From Parvularcula oceani (GTDB taxonomy: Bacteria > Pseudomonadota > Alphaproteobacteria > Caulobacterales > Parvularculaceae), in contig NZ_JPHU01000016.1 in the NCBI RefSeq assembly GCF_000733125.1, forward strand, positions 1 through 64,000: 64,000 nt of DNA, written 5' to 3'. Shown in pieces: positions 1-10,616 of the stretch. Under the pieces are notes generated by a model. That model did not search any database, was not told the origin of the DNA, and was given only the letters and a program-made list of their open reading frames with translations. Numbering within the stretch: the first letter of the stretch is position 1; every line of letters starts with the position of its first letter. The position numbers were made by a program, and so were the translations under genes.

Positions 1-2
1 TC

Positions 3-65
3 GCGATTGCGATTTTCGCCTGCTTCTTCGCCGCTGGCTTGGCCTTTATCGATAAAAAGGAATGA
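3..65 (+). CDS. C-terminal end of a small membrane protein (start outside window)
   Basis: The reading frame is open from the window edge and ends at TGA 63-65. The visible 20 residues are a hydrophobic helix followed by a charged tail (IDKKE). The segment directly precedes an Rhs tip fragment, so it could be the immunity gene of a preceding Rhs toxin module. That is inference from position only, because too little is visible to assign a family. Confidence 0.4.
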   Translation, partial: AIAIFACFFAAGLAFIDKKE

Positions 66-388
66 GATGAGGCCTATGCCGCAAACGATCCGGTGAATAA
101 CATCGATCCTGACGGAGAGTTCTTTGTGCAAGCAATGATCGGTGCGGCGATAGGGGTAGGAACTGGAGCGGTCAAGATTATGGCGTCAGGGGGAAATTGT
201 TTCGGCGCGAGGGAGTGGCGCAGCTTAGCGAAGGCGGTGGCGGAAAGCTGCCCGTGGTAGATCTGCGTCGTGCCCAAGAAAACGCTAGAGCGGAGCTAGA
301 TTGGAAGGATAGGCATTGTGCTATGAATATATCGAGAGCGCTCCGTAGGTTATCTTTCCAAGCGAATATTTACGATGAGAAGATATAA
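66..388 (+). pseudogene. Orphan Rhs C-terminal tip fragment, start-less and probably frameshifted
   Basis: The frame starting at 66 encodes NDPVNNIDPDGE, which matches the end of the Rhs core repeat ((Y)xxNDPVNxxDPxG) that precedes variable toxin tips. A Gly/Ala-rich segment (GAAIGVGTGAVK) follows, and the frame stops at 258-260. There is no start codon in this frame after the upstream stop at 63-65. A +1/-1 shift near the G-run at about 190-194 would join it to a second frame that stays open to 388, and that frame overlaps the next gene by 14 bases, as toxin/immunity pairs often do. The segment is much less GC-rich than the core genome. Start-less displaced Rhs tips are known as recombination reservoirs. 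The Rhs identity is good; the frameshift and toxin function are inferred. Confidence 0.6.
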
Positions 389-566
389 TCAGAAACTAGA
401 TACCATTCTGGCGGCGCTTGGCGCAATCGTTGCCCTAATATTTCTCTTGTTATCTCCCGAAATGAATGGGTTCGAAAAGGTGATAATCCTGGTATTTCTG
501 GTGATTGGTATCTCGTTATCGATATTTGTGCTTCGTCATTTTTCGCGTCGGGGAAGTGGGCGATGA
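375..566 (+). CDS. Small two-helix membrane protein, possible Rhs immunity protein
   Basis: This 63-residue protein has two hydrophobic segments (about residues 11-27 and 34-53) and a basic C-terminus. Its ATG lies inside the end of the upstream frame, which suggests translational coupling. Local base composition is AT-richer than the rest of the window, consistent with transfer. Its position just after an Rhs tip fragment suggests an immunity role, but no family motif is recognised and it may be inactive baggage. Confidence 0.5.
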   Translation: MRRYNQKLDTILAALGAIVALIFLLLSPEMNGFEKVIILVFLVIGISLSIFVLRHFSRRGSGR

Positions 567-642
567 CCGGCTCCCAACGAGTGGTCCGGGTGCAATGTTA
601 GACCAAGGGCGCTCTGAGGTGCTTGTCCCTAGTGGTCCAGTC

Positions 643-967
643 CTAGGGTAAGTTTCCGGGAGCTGATGATTTCATCGTCTCACACGGTTCTCTGGTCTGC
701 AAAGCATATTGTGCAGGGGCTAGATTCCCGAGGGCCATGTGAGGTCGGCTTCCGTTGTAATCCACCCGCCAGGTCTCGATCTGCCGCCTAGCTTCGGCCA
801 GCGTCTCGAACCGGTGGACGTTCAGGCGCTCGTCCCGGAGCGAGCCGTTGAAGCTCTCGATGTGGGCATTGTCCGTTGGCGTCGCGGGGCGGGAAAAGTC
901 CAGGCGAACCTTGTGGTGGTAGGCCTAGAGATCAACGATCTGACCGGTGAACTTGCACCGTTATCGG
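643..967 (-). pseudogene. IS3-family transposase (OrfB) C-terminal remnant
   Basis: The complement encodes the rve-type integrase tail typical of IS3-family OrfB: KVRLDFSRPATPTDNA, then ESFNGSLRDERLNVHRF, then WRVDYNGSRPHMALG, ending at TAG (643-645). The Glu of the DDE triad lies in the IESFNG segment. Upstream the copy is broken: a stop replaces the usual Trp in the (L)WAYHHK segment at about 924, and a frameshift separates this from a DNG motif near 960. The N-terminal half and OrfA are absent, so the copy is dead. Confidence 0.8.
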
Positions 968-1191
968 CGAAGAACGGTTATCGGTGACAAAGGGCAATTC
1001 AGGATGACGGACTTCCCGACCCACCATCAGAGATAACGCAGACGAGCGCCGCCTTCGGCGGCCAGTCGGCGTCTCAAGACGGCGTCTAGAACCAGCCGTC
1101 CCGAGGGTTTGCACACTAACCTCCGGAAAGTGCGGCTGAATTCTCAGCCGCCTGGAAGGGATATATCTCTTGTATATCGATAGGTTGTGGG

Positions 1192-1283
1192 TGGCGGACA
1201 GGAAGGGATTCGAACCCTCGAGACGGGACAAACCGCCTACTCCCTTAGCAGGGGAGCGCCTTCGACCACTCGGCCACCTGTCC
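1192..1283 (-). tRNA. tRNA-Ser(GCT)
   Basis: The complement folds as a class II tRNA. The acceptor arm GGACAGG pairs with CCTGTCC, the discriminator is G, and the CCA is encoded at 1194-1192. The anticodon arm is CTCCC-CTGCTAA-GGGAG with anticodon GCT. There is a long variable arm and a normal T-arm (GGTTCGAATCC). The IS and Rhs remnants lie on its 3' side, the usual side for integration into tRNA-Ser genes. Confidence 0.95.
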
Positions 1284-1413
1284 GCCGCGGACACTGCCCA
1301 AGCGGTTCGGGCTTTGCAACCCGCGAATGGGACGTCCTGTCGTTTTTGTCCGGGGGTGGTAACCCTCCCTCCATTCTCGCCTGTCAGATGTATGCGCGCT
1401 GAAGGAGGGCATC

Positions 1414-2091
1414 ATGCGGACAGCGATTCTCGGTTTTGCGGCGGGGGCGGCGTGCCTTCTGTCGGGCGCAAGCGCGCAGGAGCTCGGCGCGGCCGTCGAC
1501 GTGAGCGGCGGGACCACGGGCGTGAGCGCCCATGCGCAGGTCGGCGTCACCGACTGGCTCGCGCTTCGCGGCGGCTATAACTGGCTCGACTACTCCGCCG
1601 AGGACGAGGAGTATGACGGCATCCTCTTCGACGGCGATCTCGAATTCTCGGGCTTTGGCGGCTTCGCCGACCTTCATCCGTTCAAGAACGGCTTCACCGT
1701 GACCGGCGGCCTCTTCGTGGGCGACAAGGCGGTCCATCTCGACGCGACCCCGCAGGAGCCGGTGGATATCGGCGGCCGGGTCTTCGCGCCCTCCGAGGTC
1801 GGCACTCTGACCGGCGACGCGCAATTCGCCGACACGGCGGGCTTTGCCGGGCTCGGCTGGGACCGCAGCCTCTACAAGCCGGGCCGCCTCTCGCTGATCC
1901 TGCGCGCGGGCGTCATGTTCGCGGGCGATTCCGAGGTCAGCCTCGATGCGACCGGGCTTGCCACCGTCGACCCCGTGCTCGCCCAGGAACTCCGCGACCG
2001 CCTCGAGCTCGAGGAACGCGAGCTCGAGGACGATATCGACAAATACGCCTATTGGCCGGTTCTCACGATCGGCCTCGGCTACAGGTTCTGA
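1414..2091 (+). CDS. Outer membrane beta-barrel protein
   Basis: This 225-aa protein has a signal peptide (cleavage after ASA, about residue 21). It then shows alternating amphipathic strands with aromatic girdle residues and ends in GLGYRF, with the terminal Phe needed for BAM-dependent assembly. The size fits an eight-stranded OmpA/OmpW-like barrel. An acidic segment at about residues 195-210 (RDRLELEERELEDD) is probably a surface loop or periplasmic turn. A strong ribosome site (GAAGGAGG) precedes ATG 1414. The exact family and ligand are unknown. Confidence 0.75.
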   Translation: MRTAILGFAAGAACLLSGASAQELGAAVDVSGGTTGVSAHAQVGVTDWLALRGGYNWLDYSAEDEEYDGILFDGDLEFSGFGGFADLHPFKNGFTVTGGLFVGDKAVHLDATPQEPVDIGGRVFAPSEVGTLTGDAQFADTAGFAGLGWDRSLYKPGRLSLILRAGVMFAGDSEVSLDATGLATVDPVLAQELRDRLELEERELEDDIDKYAYWPVLTIGLGYRF

Positions 2092-2098
2092 CGGCCCT

Positions 2099-3094
2099 TC
2101 ATCCCATCGTCAGGACGAGCTTGCCCATCACCTTGCGGCCCTCGACCTCGGCGAGGGCCTTCGCCCCCTCCTCGAGCGGGTAGGCGCCGGTGATGCGCGG
2201 CTTGATCTCGCCCTTGGCGATCATCTCCTGGATCTTCGCCATGTTCGCCTGATTGGCCCTGGGGTCCCGCATCACCGCGGCGCCCCAGAACACGCCCATG
2301 ATCTGGCAGCTCTTGAGCAGGGTCAGGTTGAGCGGCGGCTTGGGGATGCCGGCGGGGAAGCCGACCACGAGATAGCGGCCCTCCCACGCCATGGCCCGCA
2401 GGGCGGGCTCGCAGTAATCGCCGCCGACCGCGTCATAGACCACGTCCGCGCCGCCGCCGGTCGCCTCCTTGAAGCTCTTGGAGAGCGCCTTCTGCGCGTC
2501 CTTGTCGAGTTCCCGCGGATAGATGACGGTCTCGTCCGCGCCCAGGCCTTTGCAGAACTCCGCCTTCTCCTCGGAGCTCACCGCGGCGACGACTTTCGCG
2601 CCCATCGCCTTGCCGAGCTCGACCGCGGCCGAGCCGACGCCTCCGGCCGCGCCGAGGACCAGCAGCGTCTCGCCCTCTTTGAGCCTGGCGCGGTCCTTGA
2701 GCGCGTAATAGCTCGTCCCGTAGGTCATCACGAAGCCGGCGGCGACCTCGAACTCCATTTCGTCCGGGATCGGCATGGCGCTCGACGCCTGGCAGACCGC
2801 ATGGGTCGCATAGGCGCCGAAGGCGCCGACCGAGGCGGCGACGCGCTGGCCGACCTTCAGATGCTCCACGCCCTCGCCCACGGCCTCGACCGTGCCCGCC
2901 GCCTCGCCGCCGGGCGCGAAGGGGCGCTCCGGCTTGAACTGGTAGAGGTCGCGGATGATCAGCGTGTCGGGAAAGTTCACGCCCGCCGCATGGATGCGCA
3001 GCAGGATCTCGCCCTGTCCGGGCTCGGGCGTCTCGGTCTCGGTGAGTTCCAGGGTCTCGGGTCCGCCGGGGGCGGTCGACATCAGCGCCTTCAT
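2099..3094 (-). CDS. NADPH:quinone oxidoreductase-like protein (MDR superfamily)
   Basis: This 331-aa zinc-independent medium-chain dehydrogenase/reductase has a GroES-like N-terminal domain (residues 1-120). Its Rossmann domain carries the nucleotide-binding motif AAGGVGSAAVELGKAMGA (about 149-166). The Cys/His ligands of zinc alcohol dehydrogenases are missing, as in the quinone reductase branch. It would use NAD(P)H to reduce quinones or enones in the cytoplasm. GGAGG precedes the ATG at 3094. It is transcribed divergently from the lipoprotein gene at 3172. Confidence 0.85.
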   Translation of the reverse strand: MKALMSTAPGGPETLELTETETPEPGQGEILLRIHAAGVNFPDTLIIRDLYQFKPERPFAPGGEAAGTVEAVGEGVEHLKVGQRVAASVGAFGAYATHAVCQASSAMPIPDEMEFEVAAGFVMTYGTSYYALKDRARLKEGETLLVLGAAGGVGSAAVELGKAMGAKVVAAVSSEEKAEFCKGLGADETVIYPRELDKDAQKALSKSFKEATGGGADVVYDAVGGDYCEPALRAMAWEGRYLVVGFPAGIPKPPLNLTLLKSCQIMGVFWGAAVMRDPRANQANMAKIQEMIAKGEIKPRITGAYPLEEGAKALAEVEGRKVMGKLVLTMG

Positions 3095-3171
3095 GCGCAG
3101 CCTCCATACTTGTTCTTCGAAGCGACCATAGGCAGGGTTCGCCGAGCGGCAATGACGAAGGGCAGGCGGGG

Positions 3172-3624
3172 ATGGCGATCCGGAGGGTTCTCACACTCGG
3201 AATGGCGCTCACGGCGCTCGCTTCCTGCGCGAGCGGGGAGAGGAGCCTGGAGGCCGGCCCTGCCGAAGAGGAATCGGCTGTTCTCACGATGATGATGATG
3301 GGCGGCGCGAAGGCGAGCGATGCACAGGTCGCGGCCATCGAGGCGAGGGGGCCGCTCGGTTCTTTGGCCAACCCGGTCAGGGCCCATATGCCGCAAGGTC
3401 AGCGATCCTATATGCGCTCGCTGCGCTGCCCGGGCGGGGCGGCGCCGGAATCCTCCCGCATCGGAGCGGCCGGACCAAGCCCTTATGGCGGCATTACGGA
3501 TGTCTATGAGTGGTCCTGTCCCGGCGGGGCTGAGGGCGAAGTCCATATCGATATGTACCACCCCGATCATGTCGAGACGCGGGCGCCGGACGGTCAGGCA
3601 TTGCACAGCAGAAACGAGGTCTAG
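3172..3624 (+). CDS. Hypothetical lipoprotein
   Basis: This 150-aa protein has a type II signal peptide with lipobox LASC (Cys19). The body has four Cys residues including Cys19, and Pro/Gly-rich segments with no recognised domain. An ATG tetranucleotide-like run (ATGATGATGATG at about 3289-3300) encodes four consecutive Met. Its stop lies three bases before the MFS gene, so the two are probably co-transcribed. Function is unknown. Confidence 0.6.
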   Translation: MAIRRVLTLGMALTALASCASGERSLEAGPAEEESAVLTMMMMGGAKASDAQVAAIEARGPLGSLANPVRAHMPQGQRSYMRSLRCPGGAAPESSRIGAAGPSPYGGITDVYEWSCPGGAEGEVHIDMYHPDHVETRAPDGQALHSRNEV

Positions 3625-3627
3625 CCG

Positions 3628-4983
3628 ATGAGCGCCACGACCATCGAAGCCAGCAGGTCGACGCCTCGGGGCTACGTGCTGGGCCTTCTCACGCTGGTCT
3701 ACGCCTTCAACTTCGTCGACCGGCAGATCCTCGGCATCCTCGCGCCCTCGATCGCGAACGATCTCGGCTTCGAGGATACCGGCATCGGGCTTCTGACCGG
3801 CTTCTACTTCGCCATGTTCTACACCGTGCTCGGGCTGCCCATCGCGCTGCTCGCGGACCGGGTGAACCGCGTGCGGGTGATCTCGGTCGCGCTGGCGGTC
3901 TGGTCGGGCTTCACCTTCCTGTCGGGCTTCGTGACCAGCTTCTTCTGGCTGGCGCTCGCCAGGATCGGCGTCGCGGTGGGCGAGGCGGGGGGCAGCCCGC
4001 CCAGCCACTCCATGCTGTCCGACCTCTACGGCAAGACCGAGCGGGCGCGGGCGCTGGGCATCTATTCGCTCGGCATTCCCTTCGGGATCATGACGGCCTT
4101 CTTCGTCTCCGCCGCGCTCTCGACGGCCGAGGCGACGAACTGGCGCCTCGTCTTCTTCGTGCTCGGCGCGCCGGGCATCCTGCTCGCGCTCCTCCTCGCC
4201 TTCACCGTGCGAGAGCCCGAGCGCGGGCGCCTCGACGCGAAGACGAGCCCGCCGCCCCTGCGCGCGGCGCTCGGGGAGCTGCTCGGCTTCCGCTCCTACT
4301 GGCTGATGGCGCTCGGCATCAGCTTTGCGAGCTTTGCGAGCTACGCGGTCAGCGCCTTCGCGATCCGCTATATCGCCACGGCCTTCCCGGGCGTCTCGCT
4401 GGTGTCCGTCCTGATCGTGCTCGGGGTCCTCAACGGCACGCTCTATGCGGGCGGCACCTATGCGGGCGGGGCGCTGGCGGACCGCTGGGCGAAGCGCGGC
4501 GTGTCGGGCTACGGCTATCTCTGCGCGGCGGCCGTCGCGGTCGCCATACCGGGCCTCCTCCTCGCGGTCTGGACGGAGAGCTGGCCGCTCTTCCTCGTCT
4601 TTCTCGGGGTGAACATCTTCTTCGGCGGCATGTATCTCGGGCCGTCCTTCTCGGTGGCGCAGAACCTCGCACCGCCCAATGTGCGCGCGACCTCGACGGC
4701 GGTCTTCTTCTTCGTCCTCAACCTGATCGCGCTGGGCGGCGGGCCGACCATCACCGGGGCTTTGTCGGACGTCTTCGGCCTCGGCCGCGAGGTCTGGTTC
4801 ATCCCCTTCTCGGGAAGCCTGATCGAGGCGGTGGGCGGCCCCATGGGCGAGGTGCCGGGACGCAGGCTGGCGCTCAGCCTGCTGGCGATCCCCTACGGCC
4901 TCGCCATCGTGTTCTACCTCCTCGCCGCGCGCAGCCTGCCCGGCGACTGGGCGCGGGCGACGGGCGAGGGGCGGGCCGCCTAG
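3628..4983 (+). CDS. MFS transporter, spinster-like
   Basis: This 451-aa protein has 12 predicted membrane segments. The N-terminus FNFVDRQILGILAP is typical of the spinster-like/ACS-related MFS group. Motif A between helices 2 and 3 reads LADRVNRVRV. A helix 4-5 region GEAGGSPPSHSMLSD is also typical of this group. The substrate cannot be read from sequence; lipids, organic anions and sphingosine-like compounds are known for relatives. It follows the lipoprotein gene with a three-base gap. Confidence 0.85.
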   Translation: MSATTIEASRSTPRGYVLGLLTLVYAFNFVDRQILGILAPSIANDLGFEDTGIGLLTGFYFAMFYTVLGLPIALLADRVNRVRVISVALAVWSGFTFLSGFVTSFFWLALARIGVAVGEAGGSPPSHSMLSDLYGKTERARALGIYSLGIPFGIMTAFFVSAALSTAEATNWRLVFFVLGAPGILLALLLAFTVREPERGRLDAKTSPPPLRAALGELLGFRSYWLMALGISFASFASYAVSAFAIRYIATAFPGVSLVSVLIVLGVLNGTLYAGGTYAGGALADRWAKRGVSGYGYLCAAAVAVAIPGLLLAVWTESWPLFLVFLGVNIFFGGMYLGPSFSVAQNLAPPNVRATSTAVFFFVLNLIALGGGPTITGALSDVFGLGREVWFIPFSGSLIEAVGGPMGEVPGRRLALSLLAIPYGLAIVFYLLAARSLPGDWARATGEGRAA

Positions 4984-5047
4984 CCGGATCGTAAGGACAC
5001 CCGGCGGTGAGATGCTTGCGCGCGCGGTGTTCGAACCCGACATAGGG

Positions 5048-5077
5048 TCTCGAAACACCCAAGGCGCAGGGTCCCAT
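5048..5077 (+). promoter_or_regulatory. Possible heat-shock (sigma32-like) promoter of lon
   Basis: TCTCGAAA at 5048-5055 and CCCAT at 5073-5077 are 17 bases apart. This loosely resembles the RpoH consensus (CTTGAAA, then CCCCAT), and lon is a classical RpoH target. The match is partial and the spacing is slightly long, so this is only a candidate. Confidence 0.25.
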
Positions 5078-5160
5078 CGCGAATGGTTTCCGTGCTTCGG
5101 GGGCGCCGGCCGTGCCTGGTCTCGGGCGGCGGGCGCCGGACTGCCTAGACAGGAGTGAAC

Positions 5161-7572
<2,412 letters not shown>

Positions 7573-7598
7573 CAGGCGCCCCACAAAGCGCAATATCG

Positions 7599-7627
7599 GA
7601 GCCGGCCCCTCGCGGGCCGGCTCTTTT
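7599..7627 (+). terminator. Rho-independent terminator after lon
   Basis: A perfect 10-bp stem (GAGCCGGCCC / GGGCCGGCTC) with a 5-base loop is followed by a short T-run (TTTTG). It ends lon transcription just before the chorismate mutase gene. Confidence 0.85.
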
Positions 7628-7644
7628 GCGTCTATCCGTCCGGC

Positions 7645-7965
7645 ATGACCGAACCGCTCGATCCCGATTCCTGCTCGACCATGGAGGAGGTCCGCGAAGG
7701 CGTGGACGCCCTCGACCGCCGCCTCGTCGCGCTTCTCGCCGAACGCCAGCGCTATATGGGCGCCGCCGCGCGCATCAAGCCGCGCGAGGAGGAGGTCCGC
7801 CTGCCCTGGCGGATCGAGCAGGTGGTGCAGAACGTGCTCGCGGAGGCAGGAAAACAGGGCCTTTCGGCCCGAATCGCAGAGCCCGTCTGGCGCGAACTGA
7901 TCGAACAGTCGATCCGATACGAGGCCGAAGCCTGGCGGCGGCAGCGCGCTGGCGGGAATGAATAA
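7645..7965 (+). CDS. Chorismate mutase, AroQ type
   Basis: This 106-aa all-helical protein fits the AroQ fold. It has the helix 1 pattern VDALDRRLVALLAERQRY, with catalytic Arg and the following Lys/Arg positions in ARIKPREEEVRLPWR, and the later helix EPVWRELIEQSI. It would convert chorismate to prephenate for Phe/Tyr synthesis. The relative PchB is an isochorismate-pyruvate lyase, so that activity cannot be excluded. It sits alone between the lon terminator and hupB; the ribosome site before ATG 7645 is weak. Confidence 0.8.
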   Translation: MTEPLDPDSCSTMEEVREGVDALDRRLVALLAERQRYMGAAARIKPREEEVRLPWRIEQVVQNVLAEAGKQGLSARIAEPVWRELIEQSIRYEAEAWRRQRAGGNE

Positions 7966-8100
7966 AGCGCAGTCTTTTCAACGGCTTGAGTGGTAAACCC
8001 TGACTTTTGTGGGAATCACGGCGCCAAGCCCGTTTGACGGAAGGGTTTTTCCGCTCATAGCTTCCCCCCGGCAACACAGAGCGCCCGAGGAGGGATCCCC

Positions 8101-8373
8101 ATGAACAAGAACGAGTTCGTCGATCGCGTGGCCGACATGGCCGACATGACCAAATCCGACGCCGGCAAGGCCGTGGACGCCGTGTTCGACGCCATCACCG
8201 AGGCGCTGAAGAAGGGCGACGACGTCCGCATCGTCGGCTTCGGCACCTTCTCCTCGTCGCGCCGCGCCGCCCGCGAGGGGCGCAATCCGCGCACGGGCGA
8301 GACGATCCAGATCAAGGCGTCGAACCAGCCGAAATTCTCGGCCGGCAAGGGCCTCAAGGACGCGCTGAACTAA
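8101..8373 (+). CDS. hupB: HU family nucleoid protein
   Basis: This 90-aa protein is a full-length HU. It has N-terminal dimerisation helices (MNKNEFVDRVADMA) and the beta-arm GRNPRTGETIQI with the DNA-intercalating Asn-Pro-Arg-Thr-Gly motif. It bends and compacts DNA. The lon-to-hupB order is widespread in proteobacteria, here interrupted by chorismate mutase. GAGGAGGG precedes the ATG. Confidence 0.95.
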   Translation: MNKNEFVDRVADMADMTKSDAGKAVDAVFDAITEALKKGDDVRIVGFGTFSSSRRAAREGRNPRTGETIQIKASNQPKFSAGKGLKDALN

Positions 8374-8398
8374 GCTGCGACCGGCTTCGAGTGTCGAT

Positions 8399-8422
8399 CG
8401 CCCCGGCCTTGCGGCCGGGGCG
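8399..8422 (+). terminator. Hairpin after hupB
   Basis: A perfect 10-bp stem CGCCCCGGCC / GGCCGGGGCG closes a TTGC loop. There is no clear T-run, so it may act bidirectionally between hupB and the convergent gene at 8441, or simply stabilise mRNA ends. Confidence 0.6.
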
Positions 8423-8440
8423 TCGTGCATTGAGGGCTTG

Positions 8441-8944
8441 TCAAAGCCGCCCCTTCAGCGCCGCCTCGACCTTGCCGAGCGCGGCCTTGCGGTCCTCGTC
8501 CGGGAACAGCTCCACCAGCGCGATTCCCGCTCCTTGAAGCGCCGCCCTCTTCACCCGGTCGCGGGCGCGGGCATCGCCTTCCCAGTGACCCTCTCCTTGA
8601 TATTCGACCGCGGCGAGCGGGTAGCCGCCCTTGTCGGTGATCAGGAAATCCGCCCGCTTCGCATTGACGCTGCGGAAGGCGGCCTCGTCTCTCGTCCGCA
8701 TCATCTCGCCATAGGGCACCTGGGCGAAGACCCGGCAGGCGCGCCCACGCGCCCAGGCCTCGAGCCAGGCGAGGCGGATGAGCTCCGAGCGGTTGAGGAT
8801 CGGACGCGCTTCGATCCGGGCCCGCCGCACCGCCCGCAGCTGCGCGCGCGGATCGCCGAGCGTGCGCGGCCCGCGCAGCAGGAGAACGAGCGCCAGGGCG
8901 ATGCCCGCCAGTCCGAGAAGCAGCGTCACTCCCGCCTCGCCCAT
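8441..8944 (-). CDS. DUF2726 domain-containing membrane-anchored protein
   Basis: This 167-aa protein has one N-terminal membrane helix (about residues 5-22). A basic linker leads to a DUF2726-type domain containing SVNAKRADFLITDKGGYPLAAVEYQG. That region resembles PD-(D/E)XK-type folds, with the acidic residue of DFLI and E-x-Q of VEYQ. Biochemical function of the family is unknown. The start at 8944 is chosen because upstream extension runs antisense through tolB. Confidence 0.75.
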   Translation of the reverse strand: MGEAGVTLLLGLAGIALALVLLLRGPRTLGDPRAQLRAVRRARIEARPILNRSELIRLAWLEAWARGRACRVFAQVPYGEMMRTRDEAAFRSVNAKRADFLITDKGGYPLAAVEYQGEGHWEGDARARDRVKRAALQGAGIALVELFPDEDRKAALGKVEAALKGRL

Positions 8945-9073
8945 CAGCGTCTCCTTTCTCTCCCGACTGTCACACCCTGCGCTGTGGCGCCGCAGGGACG
9001 GCTCGTCTAGTTTGCCCGGCGAAGCGCGACAACGAGGCGGGCCGGCATCGCGGCGCCGCATGAGGACGGACAC

Positions 9074-10390
9074 ATGAGAGAATTGCTGACGGGCCTGCTC
9101 GCCGGGCTCGCCCTCCTTGGGGCCGCCGCGCCCGCGAAAGCGCAGGTCGAGATCGACATCACGCGCGGCCGCACCGACCCGCTGCCGGTCGCCGTGCCGG
9201 ACTATCTCGCGGGCAGCGCGGAGGTCTCGGAGGTGGCGGGCCAGATCACCGAGGTGATCGAGGCCGACCTCGAGCGCTCCGGCCTCTTCGCGCCGATTGA
9301 CGAGCGCGCCTTCATCCAGCAGCTCGACTCGATCAACGTGAAGCCGCGCTTCGCCGACTGGCGCGCGATCAATGCCCGCGTGCTCGTGGCGGGCGAGGTC
9401 GAGCCGCTGGCCGATGGCCGGGTGCAGGTGAACACCCGCCTGTGGGACGTCACCGGCAATCAGCAGCTCGGCTCCATCGCCTTCAAGACCCCGCGCGAGA
9501 ACTGGCGCCGGGCGGCGCACAAGGTCGCCGACTTCGTCTATTCGCAGCTGACCGGCGAGGAGGGCTATTTCGACACCCGGGTGGTCTTCGTCGCCGAGAC
9601 CGGGCCCAAGGAGGACCGCACCAAGCGCCTGATGATCATGGATCAGGACGGCGCCAACCCCCAGGCGCTGACCGACGGGCTGAACTATGACGTCCTGACG
9701 CCGCGCTTTTCTCCCGCGGGCCAGCAGATCACCTATCTCGCTCTGTTCGAGAACCGCCCCGCCCAGGTCTATCTCTTCAATATCGAGACCGGAGAGCAGG
9801 AGGCGCTCGGCACCTATCGCGGCATGACCTTCGCGCCGCGCTTCTCGCCCGATGGCGAGAGCGTCCTCTTCGCCGTCGAGCAGAACGGCAATTCCGATGT
9901 CGCTGTCATGGATCTGCGCACCCGCCGGCTGCGCACGCTGACTGACAATCCGGCCATCGACACCTCGCCCTCCATGTCGCCGGACGGCGGCCAGATCACC
10001 TTCGCCTCGGATCGCGGCGGCAGCCAGCAGATCTACGTGATGGACGCCGACGGCACGAATCAGCGGCGGATCACCTTCGGCGACGGAACCTATGGCACGC
10101 CGGTCTGGAGCCCGCGCGGCGATCTCATCGCCTTCACCCGGCAATACAAGTCGCGCTTCTATATCGGCGTGGTCCGGCCCGACGGGACGGGCGAGCGGCT
10201 CCTGACCGAAAGCTATCTCGACGAGGGGCCGACCTGGAGCCCCAATGGCCGGGTCCTGATGTTCCACCGCGAGGAGCGGCCGGGCGGCCCGGTCTCGCTC
10301 TATTCGATCGACCTGACCGGCCAGAACCTGCGCCCCGTCGAGACGCCGACCGAGGCGTCCGACCCCGCTTGGTCGCCGCCGCTGAAGTAA
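9074..10390 (+). CDS. tolB: Tol-Pal system protein TolB
   Basis: This 438-aa periplasmic protein has a signal peptide (about 1-23, AKA|QV). The N-terminal TolB domain is at about residues 25-165. The six-bladed beta-propeller is built from repeats such as FSPDGESVLFAVEQNGNSD, SPDGGQITFASDRGGSQQIYVMD and SPRGDLIAFTR. It binds Pal and supports outer membrane constriction at division. Pal follows after 226 bp; tolQRA are not in the window. Confidence 0.96.
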   Translation: MRELLTGLLAGLALLGAAAPAKAQVEIDITRGRTDPLPVAVPDYLAGSAEVSEVAGQITEVIEADLERSGLFAPIDERAFIQQLDSINVKPRFADWRAINARVLVAGEVEPLADGRVQVNTRLWDVTGNQQLGSIAFKTPRENWRRAAHKVADFVYSQLTGEEGYFDTRVVFVAETGPKEDRTKRLMIMDQDGANPQALTDGLNYDVLTPRFSPAGQQITYLALFENRPAQVYLFNIETGEQEALGTYRGMTFAPRFSPDGESVLFAVEQNGNSDVAVMDLRTRRLRTLTDNPAIDTSPSMSPDGGQITFASDRGGSQQIYVMDADGTNQRRITFGDGTYGTPVWSPRGDLIAFTRQYKSRFYIGVVRPDGTGERLLTESYLDEGPTWSPNGRVLMFHREERPGGPVSLYSIDLTGQNLRPVETPTEASDPAWSPPLK

Positions 10391-10616
10391 TGCGGCCACA
10401 GGGCCGGGCGAAGCGCCTTGGGCCGATTGAAAACCGCCGCGATGGGTCTAGCCTGTCACGAAATGGTACAGATCGGCCTCTAACGGCGGCAGCGTCATGG
10501 CGGTCAACGGTGTAGAAAGGTTTCTGTGCCGAAAGTAACCGGCAGTGACCGGGGGCGGGTCTGGCAGGGGCGGTGTGCGTCGCCGGGACTCGCGGCAGGT
10601 AGAGCGGAGCAAGACA

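Noticed and set aside
932-1294. 120-aa minus-strand frame covering tRNA-Ser
   Set aside because: It runs through the tRNA gene and IS debris; coding is implausible.
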